A DNA stretch of 64,000 nt from Camellia lanceoleosa (Eukaryota > Streptophyta > Magnoliopsida > Ericales > Theaceae). The translations under genes were made by a program, and so were the position numbers. Shown piece after piece: positions 23,726 to 36,600 of the stretch. The stretch is from assembly GCA_025200525.1 (NCBI GenBank), contig CM045763.1:59785530-59849529 (forward strand), written 5' to 3'. The notes beneath the pieces are model-generated. The model was not told the origin of the DNA. It made no database searches and saw only the letters and a program-made list of their open reading frames with translations. Within the stretch, counting starts at the first letter, position 1. Every line of letters begins with the position of its first letter.

Positions 23726-23927
23726 CTCTAATCTTCTTCTCTCCACACTTCTCTTTAGCACCTTAGTTACTAGAAAAATTTAGTCAAAAACTCCTCTACT
23801 AAATCTTTATTTTGTGAAAATGACAGTTCAATTTTTTTTTTTTTTTTTCATAAACCTCCTTAAAAAGAAAGCACATAATTGAGTAGGGAAAAATAAAATA
23901 TCTTTTTTTTTCTTAGACAATATTGTC

Positions 23928-24042
23928 AGAATAACATGTTACTGTGAACTAGAATAACATGTTATTGTTAAATAGAGTAACATGTTACTGTCAAATAGAG
24001 TAACATATTACTATGAGATAGAGTAACATGTTACTATTATTG
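23928..24042. repeat. 23-bp tandem repeat with a palindromic core, 5 units
   Basis: Units are AGAGTAACATGTTACTGTCAAAT-like (23 bp; key core GTAACATGTTAC, a perfect 12-bp palindrome). Five units follow one another with one to four changes each. Confidence 0.85.
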
Positions 24043-24711
24043 TTACATCAATTTCAACGGTAATATATATATATATTTAAAGAATTTCATAGTCAATATT
24101 GATATTATTTGATAGATCTTGATGAGAGAATTCTAAAAATATTAATTTTATTAAAAACGGACATTTATATCAAAAGTTATATTACTTTAAAGTTTAATAT
24201 TTTGATAGTAGTGATATTTGTTAAATTTTTCAAGCAAAACTTTTTGTATTTATCCTTAATGCATTAAAATTTTATTATGAGAGGTTTTGACCAAAATCCC
24301 CCTAATCACTATAAAAATACAAGTTAATTATTTAAAAGTCTTATTTATAAATATTTTGATAGTTCAAATATTATTTTAATTTTTTGAACCAATAAGTCTT
24401 ATTTAATAAAATTGAAAATATTATCAAATTTTCATAATTTTTAAAACTAAAAATATTATCAATTTTGCATAATAATGTTTTAGATAATTGTTCCACTAAC
24501 TGATAAAAAAAACAGAACACATGATTATATGTTTTTGCATTTATATTTATTGGTTTGATTCAATTATCCAATAAAACTAATAATGTTTTTTTCAATTTAA
24601 TTTTTTTTTTCAATTTTGCACATTAATATTCTTTCACCATACTCCTTTATAGACACAAAATTTCAGTTTTGCACAAAAAAAAAAATTTAGCTTTTTCAAA
24701 ATTTTCAAAAA

Positions 24712-25145
24712 AAAAATTTCACTTTGTTTGGTTCTGATTTTCAGAAAATTCTATTTTTTTATTTTTTGTATTTTAATGTTTTCAATGAAATTTTTTAATA
24801 TTCTAAACAACTTTTTTTTTAAACTTTTTTAGACACACCTAACATAAATACACTTAAAAAGTATAATATTTTTGATTTTTTTAAAAATACACTAAATACC
24901 AAAAATACAAAAAATAAAAAATAAAATAAAAATTCAGTAAATTTTTCATATTTTTGTGTATTTATTAATTTTTTAAAATATTTTTTTCACAAATATTTTA
25001 TTATTTAAATAGATATAAGTAAGGTGCATCTAAAAAAGTAAAAAAAATTGCTTAAAATTTACAAAATATTCAATAAAAATAAAAAATATGAAAAAAACTC
25101 AATTTTCAAAAAACTGAAACTAAACACATTGATTAGTTTTTTTTG
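24712..25145. repeat. AT-rich near-palindromic element, related to 56845-57235
   Basis: Left half text (TTTGGTTCTGATTTTCAGAA ... TTTTTTAGACACACCTAACA) is mirrored by the right half (GGTGCATCTAAAAAAG ... CTGAAACTAAACACA). The same order of motifs (TAGATACACCTAATCTAAAT) appears near 56980. It is probably a MITE family. Target duplication is unclear in AT-rich flanks. Confidence 0.55.
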
Positions 25146-25461
25146 CACATAATTTTTTTTTTTAGTTTTTTCAATTTGAAAATTGATATTTTAAAATTTT
25201 AAAAATCAAAATAAATGTCAAATCATCATATTCCTTTATAGATAATCAAAATAAATGATGAACAATAATTATTTTTCTAGACAATTCCGATTATTAAAAA
25301 TTTAATAGGACTTAAAAGTACAAAAAATATTAATTAAGATTTAATGAAATATAAGTTTATAAATTAAGACTTATATGTAAATGTTGCTAAAAATATTATA
25401 TATATTTTACCTTATAAAATCTTAATATTATAAACCTTAAAAACTGTTCCTCTTTATATTC

Positions 25462-25693
25462 GGCTATGTTTGATTCCACAAGACTAATAATGAGGTATTA
25501 ACAATCCTATGAAATTAGTGTGGTATTCACAATCCCACCCCTATCCCATTACTAATAATCCTACAAATTTGTTGGATTAACTATACATTGGATTAATAAT
25601 CCTAAAAAAAATGTCAAAACAAACATAGGATAATTGGGCCCACGGATTAATAATCCTAATCTCATACTCTAATCATTCCAATCAAACATGCCC
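25462..25693. mobile_element. MITE, about 230 bp
   Basis: The ends are inverted (GGCTATGTTTGATT on the left; GGGCATGTTTGATTGG from the right end). The interior carries repeated ACTAATAATCC/GGATTA motifs and no ORF. It lies at the left edge of promoter copy 2. Confidence 0.6.
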
Positions 25694-25914
25694 ATAGTAT
25701 TATTCAGAACAAAATTTCTTGATACACCAAATTTCTTTACTTTTTAGTTCATCCCAAAGGCCTTAGGGGATGCTTAGAAAAATGGTAAGTTAAAATATTT
25801 TTTACATATCTTTTTTTGTAAAAAGTAAAAAAAAAAAGAAAAAAAAAGAAGTGTTTTAGACATTTCATGCATATTTATATTGGAGATTTAAATTGACTAA
25901 ACTTTCATAAATAG

Positions 25915-26123
25915 GCCCCCTCTGGGATGAGTATTTGGGCTAAATAGTCATATAAGATAAAATATGTTATTTTAGCTAAATATAATAAAATGTCACATCA
26001 AATTCATAATTATTTCATTTTTTTTTATAAAAGTCAAAAAAATCAAAAAATTTATCCCTAAATGAGACTTTTTAACTCCAAGCTAAAATAGTCAAAAAGT
26101 TAACTCATATCCCAAACAAACCT
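25915..26123. mobile_element. MITE in promoter copy 2 (209 bp)
   Basis: ATAG flanks both sides (25911-25914 and 26124-26127). Promoter copy 1 reads straight through as ATAAATAGTCAAAAG, an empty site. The ends are loosely inverted (CCCTCTGGGATGAGT, and GTTTGGGATATGAGTT from the right). Confidence 0.7.
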
Positions 26124-26253
26124 ATAGTCAAAGGTATAGAGTTTAAATTAATAAAATTAAAAATTAAGTATTTATTTTATCAATAAGTAAGTCTGGGACC
26201 TAGACTTGTGGTCCTCAAATTTATCTAGAATGGTGATGTGTGATTGAGATTAA

Positions 26254-26473
26254 GGCCTTGTTTGACAAGTGATTTTTTTAGTCAAAAAGTTATTAAAAAA
26301 ATTAAAAAATCAATAGCATATATCAAAAAGTCAAAGATTTTATTTTCTCTCTATTTTTTGTACACATTTTCAAAAAAACAAAAAAATCATTTCAAACATA
26401 CTAATTTTTTTACATTATATTTTAATTAAAAAAATTAAAAAATTATTAAAACAACATGTTCTCAAACGAGGTC
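26254..26473. mobile_element. Tourist-like (PIF/Harbinger) MITE in promoter copy 2 (220 bp)
   Basis: The TIRs are GGCCTTGTTTGACAAG and, from the right, GACCTCGTTTGAGAAC. A TAA target duplication flanks it (26251-26253 and 26474-26476). Promoter copy 1 has the empty site GAGATTAAATTTATG. Confidence 0.75.
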
Positions 26474-26603
26474 TAAATTTTGTTATACAAGATTCATGTA
26501 TAAATGATAATTGTAAAGAATTTTTTAAATAAATGTATTTTTTAATTTTTATAAAAAAATATATAAAAAAATAAAGATATAATATGACAACAATATATAC
26601 ATA

Positions 26604-26935
26604 GGCTACTTTTGGCAACAGATAAAGACGTCGGGTTGGCGTTTTCCAAGCAAAACGCAAGTTGCGTTTTAATCCTCATTTGGGGAGTGCCAAAAATAAT
26701 TTAGAAAATTACGTAACTACCCTTAAAGTTTAAATTCTTTTTTTTGGTTGAAATATAATTTTTTAAGTTGAATGAGGATATTTTAGTCATTTTGGTGTGA
26801 TGTGACATCATAAATAAATATTAATCCAAACAAAAAAAAGTAAATTTTTACTAACTTCCCAAATCACTAAAAAAAATTTGATTAAAAGCAAAAAAACTAA
26901 TTTTTACCATCTTCTCAAAATAGCCCATACTAATA
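26604..26935. mobile_element. Possible MITE, about 330 bp
   Basis: The ends GGCTACTTTTGGCAA and, from the right, GGGCTATTTTGAGAA are roughly inverted. The interior lacks an ORF. It could not be aligned to promoter copy 1. Another loose inverted pair spans about 26967-27190. Confidence 0.4.
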
Positions 26936-27371
26936 GAGGGGATGTTAAACAACCCTTTAGTTTAGGCATGGTTTCGTTTAGGAAGATAGAGTTGGGTTTA
27001 AGGTTATTTTAATTATAAAAAGATAAAATAAATTTTTTACTTTAATAAGATAAAATATCATATTAAATTTATAATTATTATTTTTTTTTCTCATAAAAAA
27101 TTAAAAAAATCATTAATAAACGAAACTTTTTAATCCTAAAATAAATAGCCAAAAATCAAAAATCCAATCCACTGCCCAAACCAACTCTCTATAATATTAT
27201 TTTATCAATGAGACTCAAATATTTGAGTTTTTTTTATTTTTTTATAATAATTTTTTCAAAATATAAGTAGGAATATTTTGAAAAAGATTAAAAATCACTT
27301 CTCAACTTTTAATCTACTTCTCTCTAAAAAAAAAAAAAAAAAAAAAAAAAACTTTTAATCATATTATCAAA

Positions 27372-27675
27372 ACAGTCCGTAGTGTATCTCGACTCTCGAG
27401 GGACTTTATTGATGCGTTGTTGGACGCTTTAATCACCTTCCATTGGGTTGACTGTCTTCGCTGCATTCTACTCCAAAGCCATCAACGGTCGACAACAACA
27501 GCACTGTCTCTCTCGAGTCCTCCAAAATCAAATCGGTCCGTACAGTTTCGTCTTCGAGAGCCCTTCCAAAGTCCCCCCCCCCCCCCAAAAAAAATGGCGC
27601 CAAACTCCTAATCTCCTTCTCTCCAACACTTCTCTCTCATCCTCACTTGATCCTTCTCTCTCTCTGTCTCTGAGA
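27372..27675 (+). promoter_or_regulatory. MSH7 proximal promoter and 5' leader
   Basis: This is the segment most strongly kept between the two upstream copies: GATGCGTTGTTGGACGCTTT at about 27411, then CGACAACAACAGCACTGTCT, a C14 run at about 27573-27586, and the E2F-type site. No clear TATA box was seen, as is common for plant repair genes. The transcription start cannot be placed from sequence alone. Confidence 0.55.
27597..27604 (-). promoter_or_regulatory. E2F-type binding site upstream of MSH7
   Basis: TTTGGCGC on the - strand (GCGCCAAA on +) matches TTTSSCGC, 72 bp before the ATG. E2F sites are common in plant replication and mismatch-repair promoters and would give S-phase expression. 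The inference rests on motif and position only. Confidence 0.55.
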
Positions 27676-30600
27676 ATGCAGCGCCAGAAGTCTATACTGT
27701 CCTTCCTTCAGAGACCTTCGCCGGAAAACCAGAAAAACGGCGGAGACGCACTCGAAGGCCGGCGAGTCCCTCATTTTCCGGCGAAGCAACACAAAAAAAA
27801 CACCGTAGTAGCCAATCAAGCTACCGTTTCGTCAACATCGGACTCCTCTGTTGAAATCCGAGGAACTGACACTCCGCCGGAGAAGGTGCCACGTCAGATT
27901 TTCCGGACGAGCTTCGCGGCAAATGAAAACACCGAGAGGCCTTCTCTGTTCTCCAGCATTAAGCACAAGTTCGTGAGGGTCGATGATAAGGAAAAGTCTC
28001 GTGATGCGTCTTTTGAATTTCTAGGGTATTTATTAGTCTCTGCTTAAGCATTAGGGTTTCAGAATCACTAAGTGGTTAATCAATCATTATTGCAATGCAT
28101 AATAACTCTGTTATGGTAATAAACTAAACTAAACTAAACTAAAAATATTGCATCTTCAACAATATGATTTTCTAAAATTCCTCTTGTGCAAATGAATGAT
28201 AATAATGTTTGTTGGATTTTATTTTAATATTTTTAGAGTCGGATCGGATGGATGTATGTGAATTTCAAATCAAGGGATGTGAGTTTGAATTTATAGAAAT
28301 ATTAGAGAGTTAGTTATCATAGGTGGATAAAACAACTATAGAAGAAGATAACTAGAGATAGAAGATATGTATTTTAGTAGGATAGGACCCTAGTAGTTAG
28401 AAGGAGAATTCTTTGCATGATTTAAAATAACTACTTTATATATAGTTATTTTAAATCCGCCATGATAAAGTTATATAATTTAATCTCAAATCTAAATTCA
28501 AACTATTTCCCTTGAATGATGAATGTCAAATCCCTAAATACAAACGCAACCTTAATTTTAAGGCATGTTTGTATGCTTATATTCACTTGCGTTAATCACA
28601 AATTCTTATGTGGTTGTTATGTCATTTGATTTGTTTGGCATGTAACCTGGGTGTCTATATGCTCTATGTCCTTCTACTTACTCTACATTAATTTTGCAAA
28701 ATATGAAGCCACAACTTTTATATCAAGCTAAATGCAAGCGTAACACTCGACTTCAGTTGTTTTACTATTTGTTGGTCTTAACCTTTTTTTTGTGCTATTA
28801 CCTTAGCATACTCATATTCTTGGGATTATAACGTTCTTGCGAGTATTTGCAGGAACCAAGTGAATGGTGGTTCCATCAATGTTTCCCCAATGACTAGTAA
28901 ATCAAGTAACTTGGAAGCATTGTTTAGTGAAGTTGCTCCTTCTGAACATGTTGGGAAGGGAAATATACACAATTCTAATGGAACAGATCGTCGAGGGGAT
29001 AATGGGTGTCCATTGCTTATAGAAGATGATGATGATGATATTCTTGGGCCAGAAACACCAGGTATGCGGCCTCTTGTTCCGCGTTTGAAGCGAATTCAAG
29101 AGGACAGTTGCAACTTTAAGGATAGAAGTGATTGCTCCTTGCTGGATTCGAGCAAACGAATTAAAAAAGATTCAGAGGCCGGAAATAAAAATCTTGCACA
29201 GCTGTCTGAAACAACTAGTAAGTTTGAATGGCTTGATCCATCTCGGATCAGGGATGCTAATGGAAGAAGGCCCGGTGACACTCTATATGACAAGAGGACA
29301 CTCTATATACCTCCCGATGCTTTGAAAAAAATGTCGGCATCTCAAAAGCAGTATTGGAATGTTAAGTCTCAGTATATGGACGTAATGATTTTCTTCAAAG
29401 TGGTCAGTTATGAAGCTGCTGTATCATTTTTCATTTGTTCATTTATGTTTAGGAAATCATGGGTGTGTTTGGTTTGTATTTGTAGAGTAGTTTTTGAGAT
29501 AAAAAGTACGAAAATTTGTTTGGTTTGCCTTTTTTGAGAAATGGTTTTGGAAAATTGTTTTGAGGAGGGAGTTTTAAAAAAAGTGATTGATTTGATGTGA
29601 ATGAGAGAGAGAGAGTGATTTTGGAAAGTAGGTAACTAAACAAAATTTTGAGATTTTTTTAGAAAAATTTGTTTGGTTTGATTACTCTTGAAAATTTATT
29701 TGTAGAGAATTTTTCCCAAAAATTTTTCTAAAAAACAAACCAAACCTAGATATTTGTTATCCATATGATGCATCTGTATGTGGCTGGATAAAGTCAAATT
29801 ATTTTGGTTTATGTGATCATGGCAAGGTAAATGTAGTTTTACAAGGAGTGGTTTTTTTATTGAACAAAAAAGACACATACGTTGAATAGTAAGGAACTTG
29901 TATTTTGTCCAAAAACAGCATCTTTGTTTATTTGGAGACCCATAAGATCACCATTCTACTCTTCCTTTGAATTTTTTTTTGGTTTCCTTTGGGGAATTTT
30001 TTCTCTTCTCTTTTTTATATAAAAAAGAAGTTTCTTTAGAAAGATCTGTTACATTGAATGGTCAAAATTTTTTCTTACCGTAATTTATTTGTGCTGAAAT
30101 CAAATTTGTCTAACACTACAACTACGGATTTTATGAAGGGAAAATTCTATGAGCTCTATGAACTAGACGCTGAAATTGGCCATAAGGAGCTTGATTGGAA
30201 AATTACAATGAGTGGTGTGGGAAAATGTCGACAGGTAGTTTCTTCTATGGCACTGTGTTTTTATTCTCCATTTTGTTTAGCCCATACACGAGGTATTTGT
30301 ACTTTGTTCATTTTAAAATAATTTCTATCATTGACATGTTCCTTTGGTTAGGTTGGCATCTCTGAGAGTGGGATTGATGAGGCTGTTCAGAAGTTGATTG
30401 CTCGTGGGTGAGAAAATAATATCCAAATATATATATATATATATATTCTGGCTTAATATCCAGATTAGATGGTTTCTGAATGTATCTAAGGACTATAGAT
30501 CTTCTATATAAATAGTTTGCAAATACCCTCTAAAGCAAAAGGAGTTTGTGAAAATGTAATTTAAGTTATATGCCTTGCACCTTTGTTGTTGAATGTTGGC

Positions 30601-33600
30601 CCAAGACAGTGCATGGCTGTCAATATGGAAAGGTTCAGCCCACTCAAGTACTAGTTAATCCTGTTTGGACTTAAAGTTTCCAGGTATTGCCATTCTCTTA
30701 CTAGTTGTAAATTTTCTTTCTGAAGGTACAAAGTTGGCCGAATGGAGCAGTTGGAAACGTCTGAACAAGCAAGAGCCAGAGGTGCTGCATCTGTAAGTTT
30801 GCTAAGTTTTCTAAATACTGACTAATTTATTGTTTTTAGTGCGATGTGTGACAATTTCAATTCCTTTCATCCGTAGTTACACCAATGAGGTAAAGATGTA
30901 TCCTTTGTTAGGCAAGTAATTGGAGGAGCATTTACTTAGAATTAGTGCATTGCATATTCCATCACGAAGGTTGGTCAGGATAATCCCTCAATCTTCTATG
31001 AGGTTTCCTGTGGCATGGGAGTCGGAGTCTGTCTGTATTATTTATAAGAGAACTTAAGGCTTGTATATTGGTTTCTACCATCATGCAAGAAATCTCCATC
31101 TCCCAGGCCATAGCCAGACCCTGCGCCATTTATACAAAGTTCAACAAAGGTTGTATTCCTTTTCACCTAAAAAATATAAATCCAACCTGCATTTTAAAGC
31201 CATCATCCATGGGCAGTTGCCACTTTCCTGCGAATGTTTACCAAGGCTCATCTGTCGCCATTTAGGAAGCAAAAATAGAGAGGGAAAAGAGCTTCAAACT
31301 TTCTTGCATTCATGTTTACGGTTTTTCTTTTTTGAGTAGGGTATGAGAGAGGCATATATGCTTCTATCTGATGCTTACTGTCTCTTAGCCCTTAGGGGAA
31401 TCTTTCAATGGTAGTTTGATTTTGACCAATGACTCTAATCCTCTTCATTCATTAGATTTTTATTCTTTCAGAAGCTGTAGCATATATTTTGAAATCTGTG
31501 AAAATGAAATCTGAGAGAAGTTATTGGCATGGAAGTATATGGTAACAAGGAAATGGCTGAGGATCTAGGTATAAATTGCCGTTTAAGCTTGTGTCTCTTT
31601 CTTCTTTTTGAGTTGGGAAATCTAATTGTGTTCATGAATTTCTTCTTATGCTGAAAAGGCAAAATTCTGTACCTTTTTCTTTGGTAGTCCTTTAAGCAAC
31701 TGCAGTTTAGCATCCTAAACTCCTTTTCTAGATTTACATGTACTCTAATAGATAGTACAATAAGTTGAAAGTTGAGTTTTAATAGCCCAACCATTAATTT
31801 CTAAAAAGTTGTTAGAAAAATGGCAATGGACTTCCTTCTTTTAGCATTTTTTCAAGGTGATTTTGAGCTTGAGTAGGGTGTACAATAGGCTTTGTCTTCT
31901 TCACTCTGTCTATAAAGTTATTCTAAGGCAACAAATAGAAGAACAATGCTTCTGTGGAACTTCTTCTTGTTCTGGGTGGTAGCACCCTTGACCAGGAATT
32001 TATGAACAACATTTTGCTTCTTTCTTTTTCTATTTTTTCTTTCTTATTTTCTCTCCATGACCTCAAATGCTTTCTTATGCTCAAATGATCCTTTTATCCA
32101 CCAACTTCTCCAAACATTGTTTTCGGAGTAACTGTGATGAGGCTTATGTTCAATGAACTTAGTTCACAGGCTTAGAGCCTCCTGAATGTAGTTTAGTTCC
32201 TTCTTTAGTGTATAGTTCTGAAGTTTACAACTGGTGCTTGTTCCACTTATACTGTCATCCTTCGTCACTACTTATATTTTGGGTCAATTACTTCGAGTCT
32301 TGTTCTCAGATTATACAACTAGTGTTTCATTGATTTTGTGGTTCCAATTTGTCTCTAATTGCAGGTTTGAGATTATGTTAATAATGAACTGAGCTATATG
32401 ATTTGAAATTTTGGGTTTCAGGTGATCCAAAGAAAATTAGTTCACGTATTCACACCATCAACCTTAATTGATGATAACATTGGGCCTGATTCTGTTCATC
32501 TTCTCGCTATAAAAGAGGTCTGATAGTTCTTGGATGATTAACCATTGGATGTTAATGTTTTTGTTGTGTGGTTGACTTCGAATTTATTGGTTGCTTCTGT
32601 TTATGTTATTTTTCTTTTTTCTGTTTTCTTGTTCTATCCTATGTTTTCATCAATCTTTGGTTTAATTTTTTTTGTTTTTTTTGTATTCAACGCTTTTTAG
32701 GTTTTTTAACCCCAATTACACAATCCATCAATATTTTCTTCATACGTTGGCTGTTTTTCCTTTATTCAATGGCATGGGGGTTTTGCTGCTTCTTTTATAA
32801 CCTTTTTAACTCCCTACAAAAGCTAAATTTTCATTAGCTACAAACTGAATTGATCCTCTAAAAACCATTTACACTATTATTTGGTGTCATGCTTCCTTAA
32901 GCTTCCTAGCTTTGATGAAAATAAATTTGCTGTACATGTCACTGGAACTGTATTCACATTTTTATGAATAGGTGATACTTCTACAAAACCAGACTCACAA
33001 TTACCATCTACTGCGGTCAAAGTCGGAAGATTGTGGTGTGAGGTCATTGCATTGTTTAACCACTAGTAATTGAACTGGAAGGCCCTTCTAAAACTTCCTG
33101 CTGCTTATCTATATCAACCTGAAAATGGCATGATATGATTGCTAGATACTTGTAAAAATAGGGCACCTAAGCTTTTCGGCAATCCAACTAAACAATACAT
33201 AATTACATCAGGCAGGAGCTTCAAGACAACTAGAATGTTGTGAAATTATATCATATTATTGTGGCTACAACAGAGAATCAAGAACTCATAATGTTAATTT
33301 TTTTTTTAATATATTGTTTGTGTAGGGGTGATCATTGGTTCCATAGTAAAATCTTGGCTTAATAACCTTGAGGTTATGGGGTCAAGTCTTGAGGCAACCA
33401 CTTTGTGCACTATGCCAAAGGTTGGTTGTATACCCAATCTTTTCCCTACCAAACACACATTAATGTGTACTATTTGGACATTGTTTTTTTTTGTTTTTTT
33501 TATTTTTTATATTGTCTGTGTCTAATGTTCATATTGACTATGTACTTTATAAACTTTCTCCAATCCTTCCATTTGACGAATATAATAATATTTTTGACTG

Positions 33601-36600
33601 CTATTAATAATGTGTTGTGGGATAAAGTTTGTCACTTGACTTCCTTTTGGGCTTCGGGGAATTCTCTATTTAAGGGGTTTTCACTTTTTTTTGTTGGTTA
33701 GAGATTGGTTGGCGGTGTGTGATATGTAGGCTTTTTCTTGAGGTAATCTTGTTAGGGTTTTGCTCTTTGTATTCTCATTTTCCTTTTGTAAGAGGATGCC
33801 TCATCCTTGCTTCCTTTTTTGATTTATCAATAAAGTCTGTTGTTGATCAAAAAAAATAAAATAAAAATAAAAATATTATCATGTGCATTTGACATGCAAA
33901 AGTTTCATCTCTTTTTGATATATATCATGACTGTTTTTGGGCTTAAGTTTTATCGATATGTTTTGTTGTATTGATGAATTTGACCTTTGTATCTAGGGTA
34001 ACTGTGAACTAGGCAGTGGTTCAACTACATATGGCTTTGCTTTTGTTGACTGTGCTGCTTTAAAATTTTGGGTTGGTTCTATTAGTGATGACGCTTCCTG
34101 TGCAGCATTGGGGGCATTGTTGATGCAAGTATGCTCTTTGATTACATTTTTTCTGCTTGAATAATTCTATATATGTGCAATTCTTGAATATGGTCAATTG
34201 ACTGTTATCTTGTCATTGGTTTTGATACTAGGTGTCACCTAAGGAAGTTATATATGAAAGTCAAGGTAAACTTAACATTTTTGTGCTTGATTTTTGAATA
34301 AATGGATTTAAAAATTTTAGCCAGAACTTTTCTCTAAAGTCTGCTAGTTAATATACGATATGTTTCAGGGCTGTCCAGAGAAGCTCAAAAAGCACTCAAA
34401 AAGTACACATTAACAGGTGAGTATCAGATTATGATTAACATTTTTAATTAGAATATTTCTGAAAATTTTCTTTCTTATTCTTTGATCTGCATGGATTGCT
34501 GAACTGTCATATGGAAATTGATTGACATAGAAAATTGATAGAATCGAATCTTGACTACTTCAGGTAGTGTTTGGTTTACTTTTCAAAAGTTAACTCTGTT
34601 TTTAAATCATGATTTGAATGTAATATATTAACCAAATATATTTTTAAAATACAACTCAAAATTACTTTCAAAACTCCTCTATTCTCTTTTTATTATTATT
34701 ATTTCAATCAATTAATCACTTTTTCTCTTTCATCTCTCCTCTCACCTTTCACATTCTATACATCAATCAATTAAAAAAAAAAAAAAATTACAAATCATTC
34801 CAAAACTATTTTCAGAACTCATAATCAAATAAATTTTCTCTTATTCAAATCTTGATTCAAAAACTCAAAGCTCAAAACTCAAAACACAACTCCACACTCA
34901 AATCATTATTCTAAAACTAAACCAAACAGACCCATATGCTGTGTTTGGTTGGGGGATTTGGAGAGAGATTTGGAAAGGGAAATGGAAAATGTAGGTGAAA
35001 TGTGAATAAAACATGCCTATATTTCACCTAGTTTCACACACCTTTTCCCTTTCTTTTTTCAAATCCCTCCTCAAATCCCCCTAACCAAACACAGCATTAA
35101 AGTTTTCATGTACCTTGGAGTGATTAAATGAATACAAACTAGCCGGGTGGTTTATCTGATGTGCCTGGCTGGCAGTGCTGAGTTGCAGCTGATGTCATGG
35201 CTCGTGCATATTGCATTGGTCCGTGCACCCACATACCTTTGGGCTGTCAATAACATTGCTAGATGTGAATTTTTTTTTTTATTGAAATGTGTAAAAGGTG
35301 TATAAAATTATGTAAAGATGTTTGGGTATGTGTAAAAGTTGTATTGAGATTTTAATTTTTTTGGCATTTTCTTTTTATTGACAGCCTGTTGGGCTGTCAT
35401 TAGCATGACCCTGTTTTTATTTTCTTCCTTGGTGATTAGCTTCTAGTTGTGCTGATCTTGATTTGAGTTCATAGCTGGGTATTGTCTGGAGTCTTTCCAG
35501 ACCTTATAAGCTGGTAGAGGTGGGTTTTAGCTGATAATATAACTGATAATATGCTCGTCACATCGGACTAAAATGAGGGAGGTCAGTCTACATCAGTCTA
35601 AATTGAGGGAGATCCGTGTCAACCCGGATATTCTGGTGAAACTTCAGAATGTTGGAAGATCCGTCCACACCATTTTGCAACAGCATCATAGTAATTATCA
35701 CAGATGAAAATAGCATGCCCTAGCAAGCAATGGGAGTACTAATACCAAGGGTATTACTTGGACTTCATTAATTTATAAGACAAATTACTAGGTGCTCAAG
35801 TTCTGTCTATCTTGCAGGATCCACTGCATCACAACTGACTCCAGTACAGCCAGCCATTAATTTGGTGAATGCTTCTGAAGTTAGAAATCTAATTCAGTTG
35901 AAGGGATACTTCAAAGGGTCTAGCAATACATGGGATCATACTTTTGATGGTGTTATGCACCATGATCTTGGATTATGTGCTCTTGGTGGACTTATTAGTC
36001 ATCTATCCAGGACGATGGTAAGCTTTTTCCTGTTGCATATTTTTCGATTGATAGTATTAATATATGTGGTACTTTCAACGACTGACACTTTTCACTTTTG
36101 GGCAGTTAGATGATGTTTTGCATAACGGAGATATTCGACCATACCAAGTCTATAAGGGTTGCCTCAGAATGGATGGGCAGACACTGGTTAATCTTGAGAT
36201 TTTTGGTAATAATGCTGATGGTGGTCCATCAGGCAAGTGTTCATAAACTTACCTTCAATAATGATACTTAGTTTCAGAGGTCGTGCCTTATAGTTAATAG
36301 TTTTGTTTTCTTAGTTATACTCTTATAAGTTTCTTTTATACGAGTTTCAGGTACACTTTACAATTATCTTAATAACTGTTTGACATCATCTGGTAAGCGG
36401 CTTTTAAAGAACTGGATCTGTCATCCTCTGAAAGATGTAGAGCAAATCAACTGTAGGCTTAATGTTGTTGAGGAGCTAATGGCACATTCAGAATTTATGT
36501 TACTTATTGCTCAATATCTTCGTAAGCTTCCAGACTTGGAAAGGTTGCTTGGACGGGTTAAGGCTAGCTTTCAGTCATCTGCTTCACTTGTACTGCCTTT

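Larger units (their letters stand above)
21374..23757. repeat. Duplicated MSH7 upstream region, copy 1 (split by a transposon)
   Basis: This copy runs parallel to 25694-27637. Shared blocks include AAATTTCTTGATA, GGCCTTGGGGGGTGCTTGGG (copy 2: GGCCTTAGGGGATGCTTAGA), the stretch around GATGCGTTGTTGGACGCTTT and the leader with AATGGCGCCAAACTC. A Mutator-like element (22539-23699) interrupts it inside the leader. The similarity stops near 23757, before the position of the MSH7 start codon. It therefore contains promoter and 5' leader but no MSH7 coding sequence. Confidence 0.8.
23758..25461. other. AT-rich spacer between the two promoter copies
   Basis: No gene. It contains the 23-bp tandem repeat and an AT-rich near-palindromic element listed separately. 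The rest is poly-A/T tracts. Confidence 0.5.
25694..27637. repeat. Duplicated MSH7 upstream region, copy 2 (in front of the gene)
   Basis: This copy is colinear with 21374-22538 plus 23700-23757, but lacks the two Mutator-like elements of copy 1. It carries instead its own insertions at 25915-26123, 26254-26473 and probably 26604-26935. The similarity ends near 27637, about 40 bp before the MSH7 ATG. Confidence 0.8.

Noticed and set aside
32568..32837. 89-residue Phe/Cys-rich frame
   Set aside because: It is T-rich intron sequence of MSH7 (intron 6).
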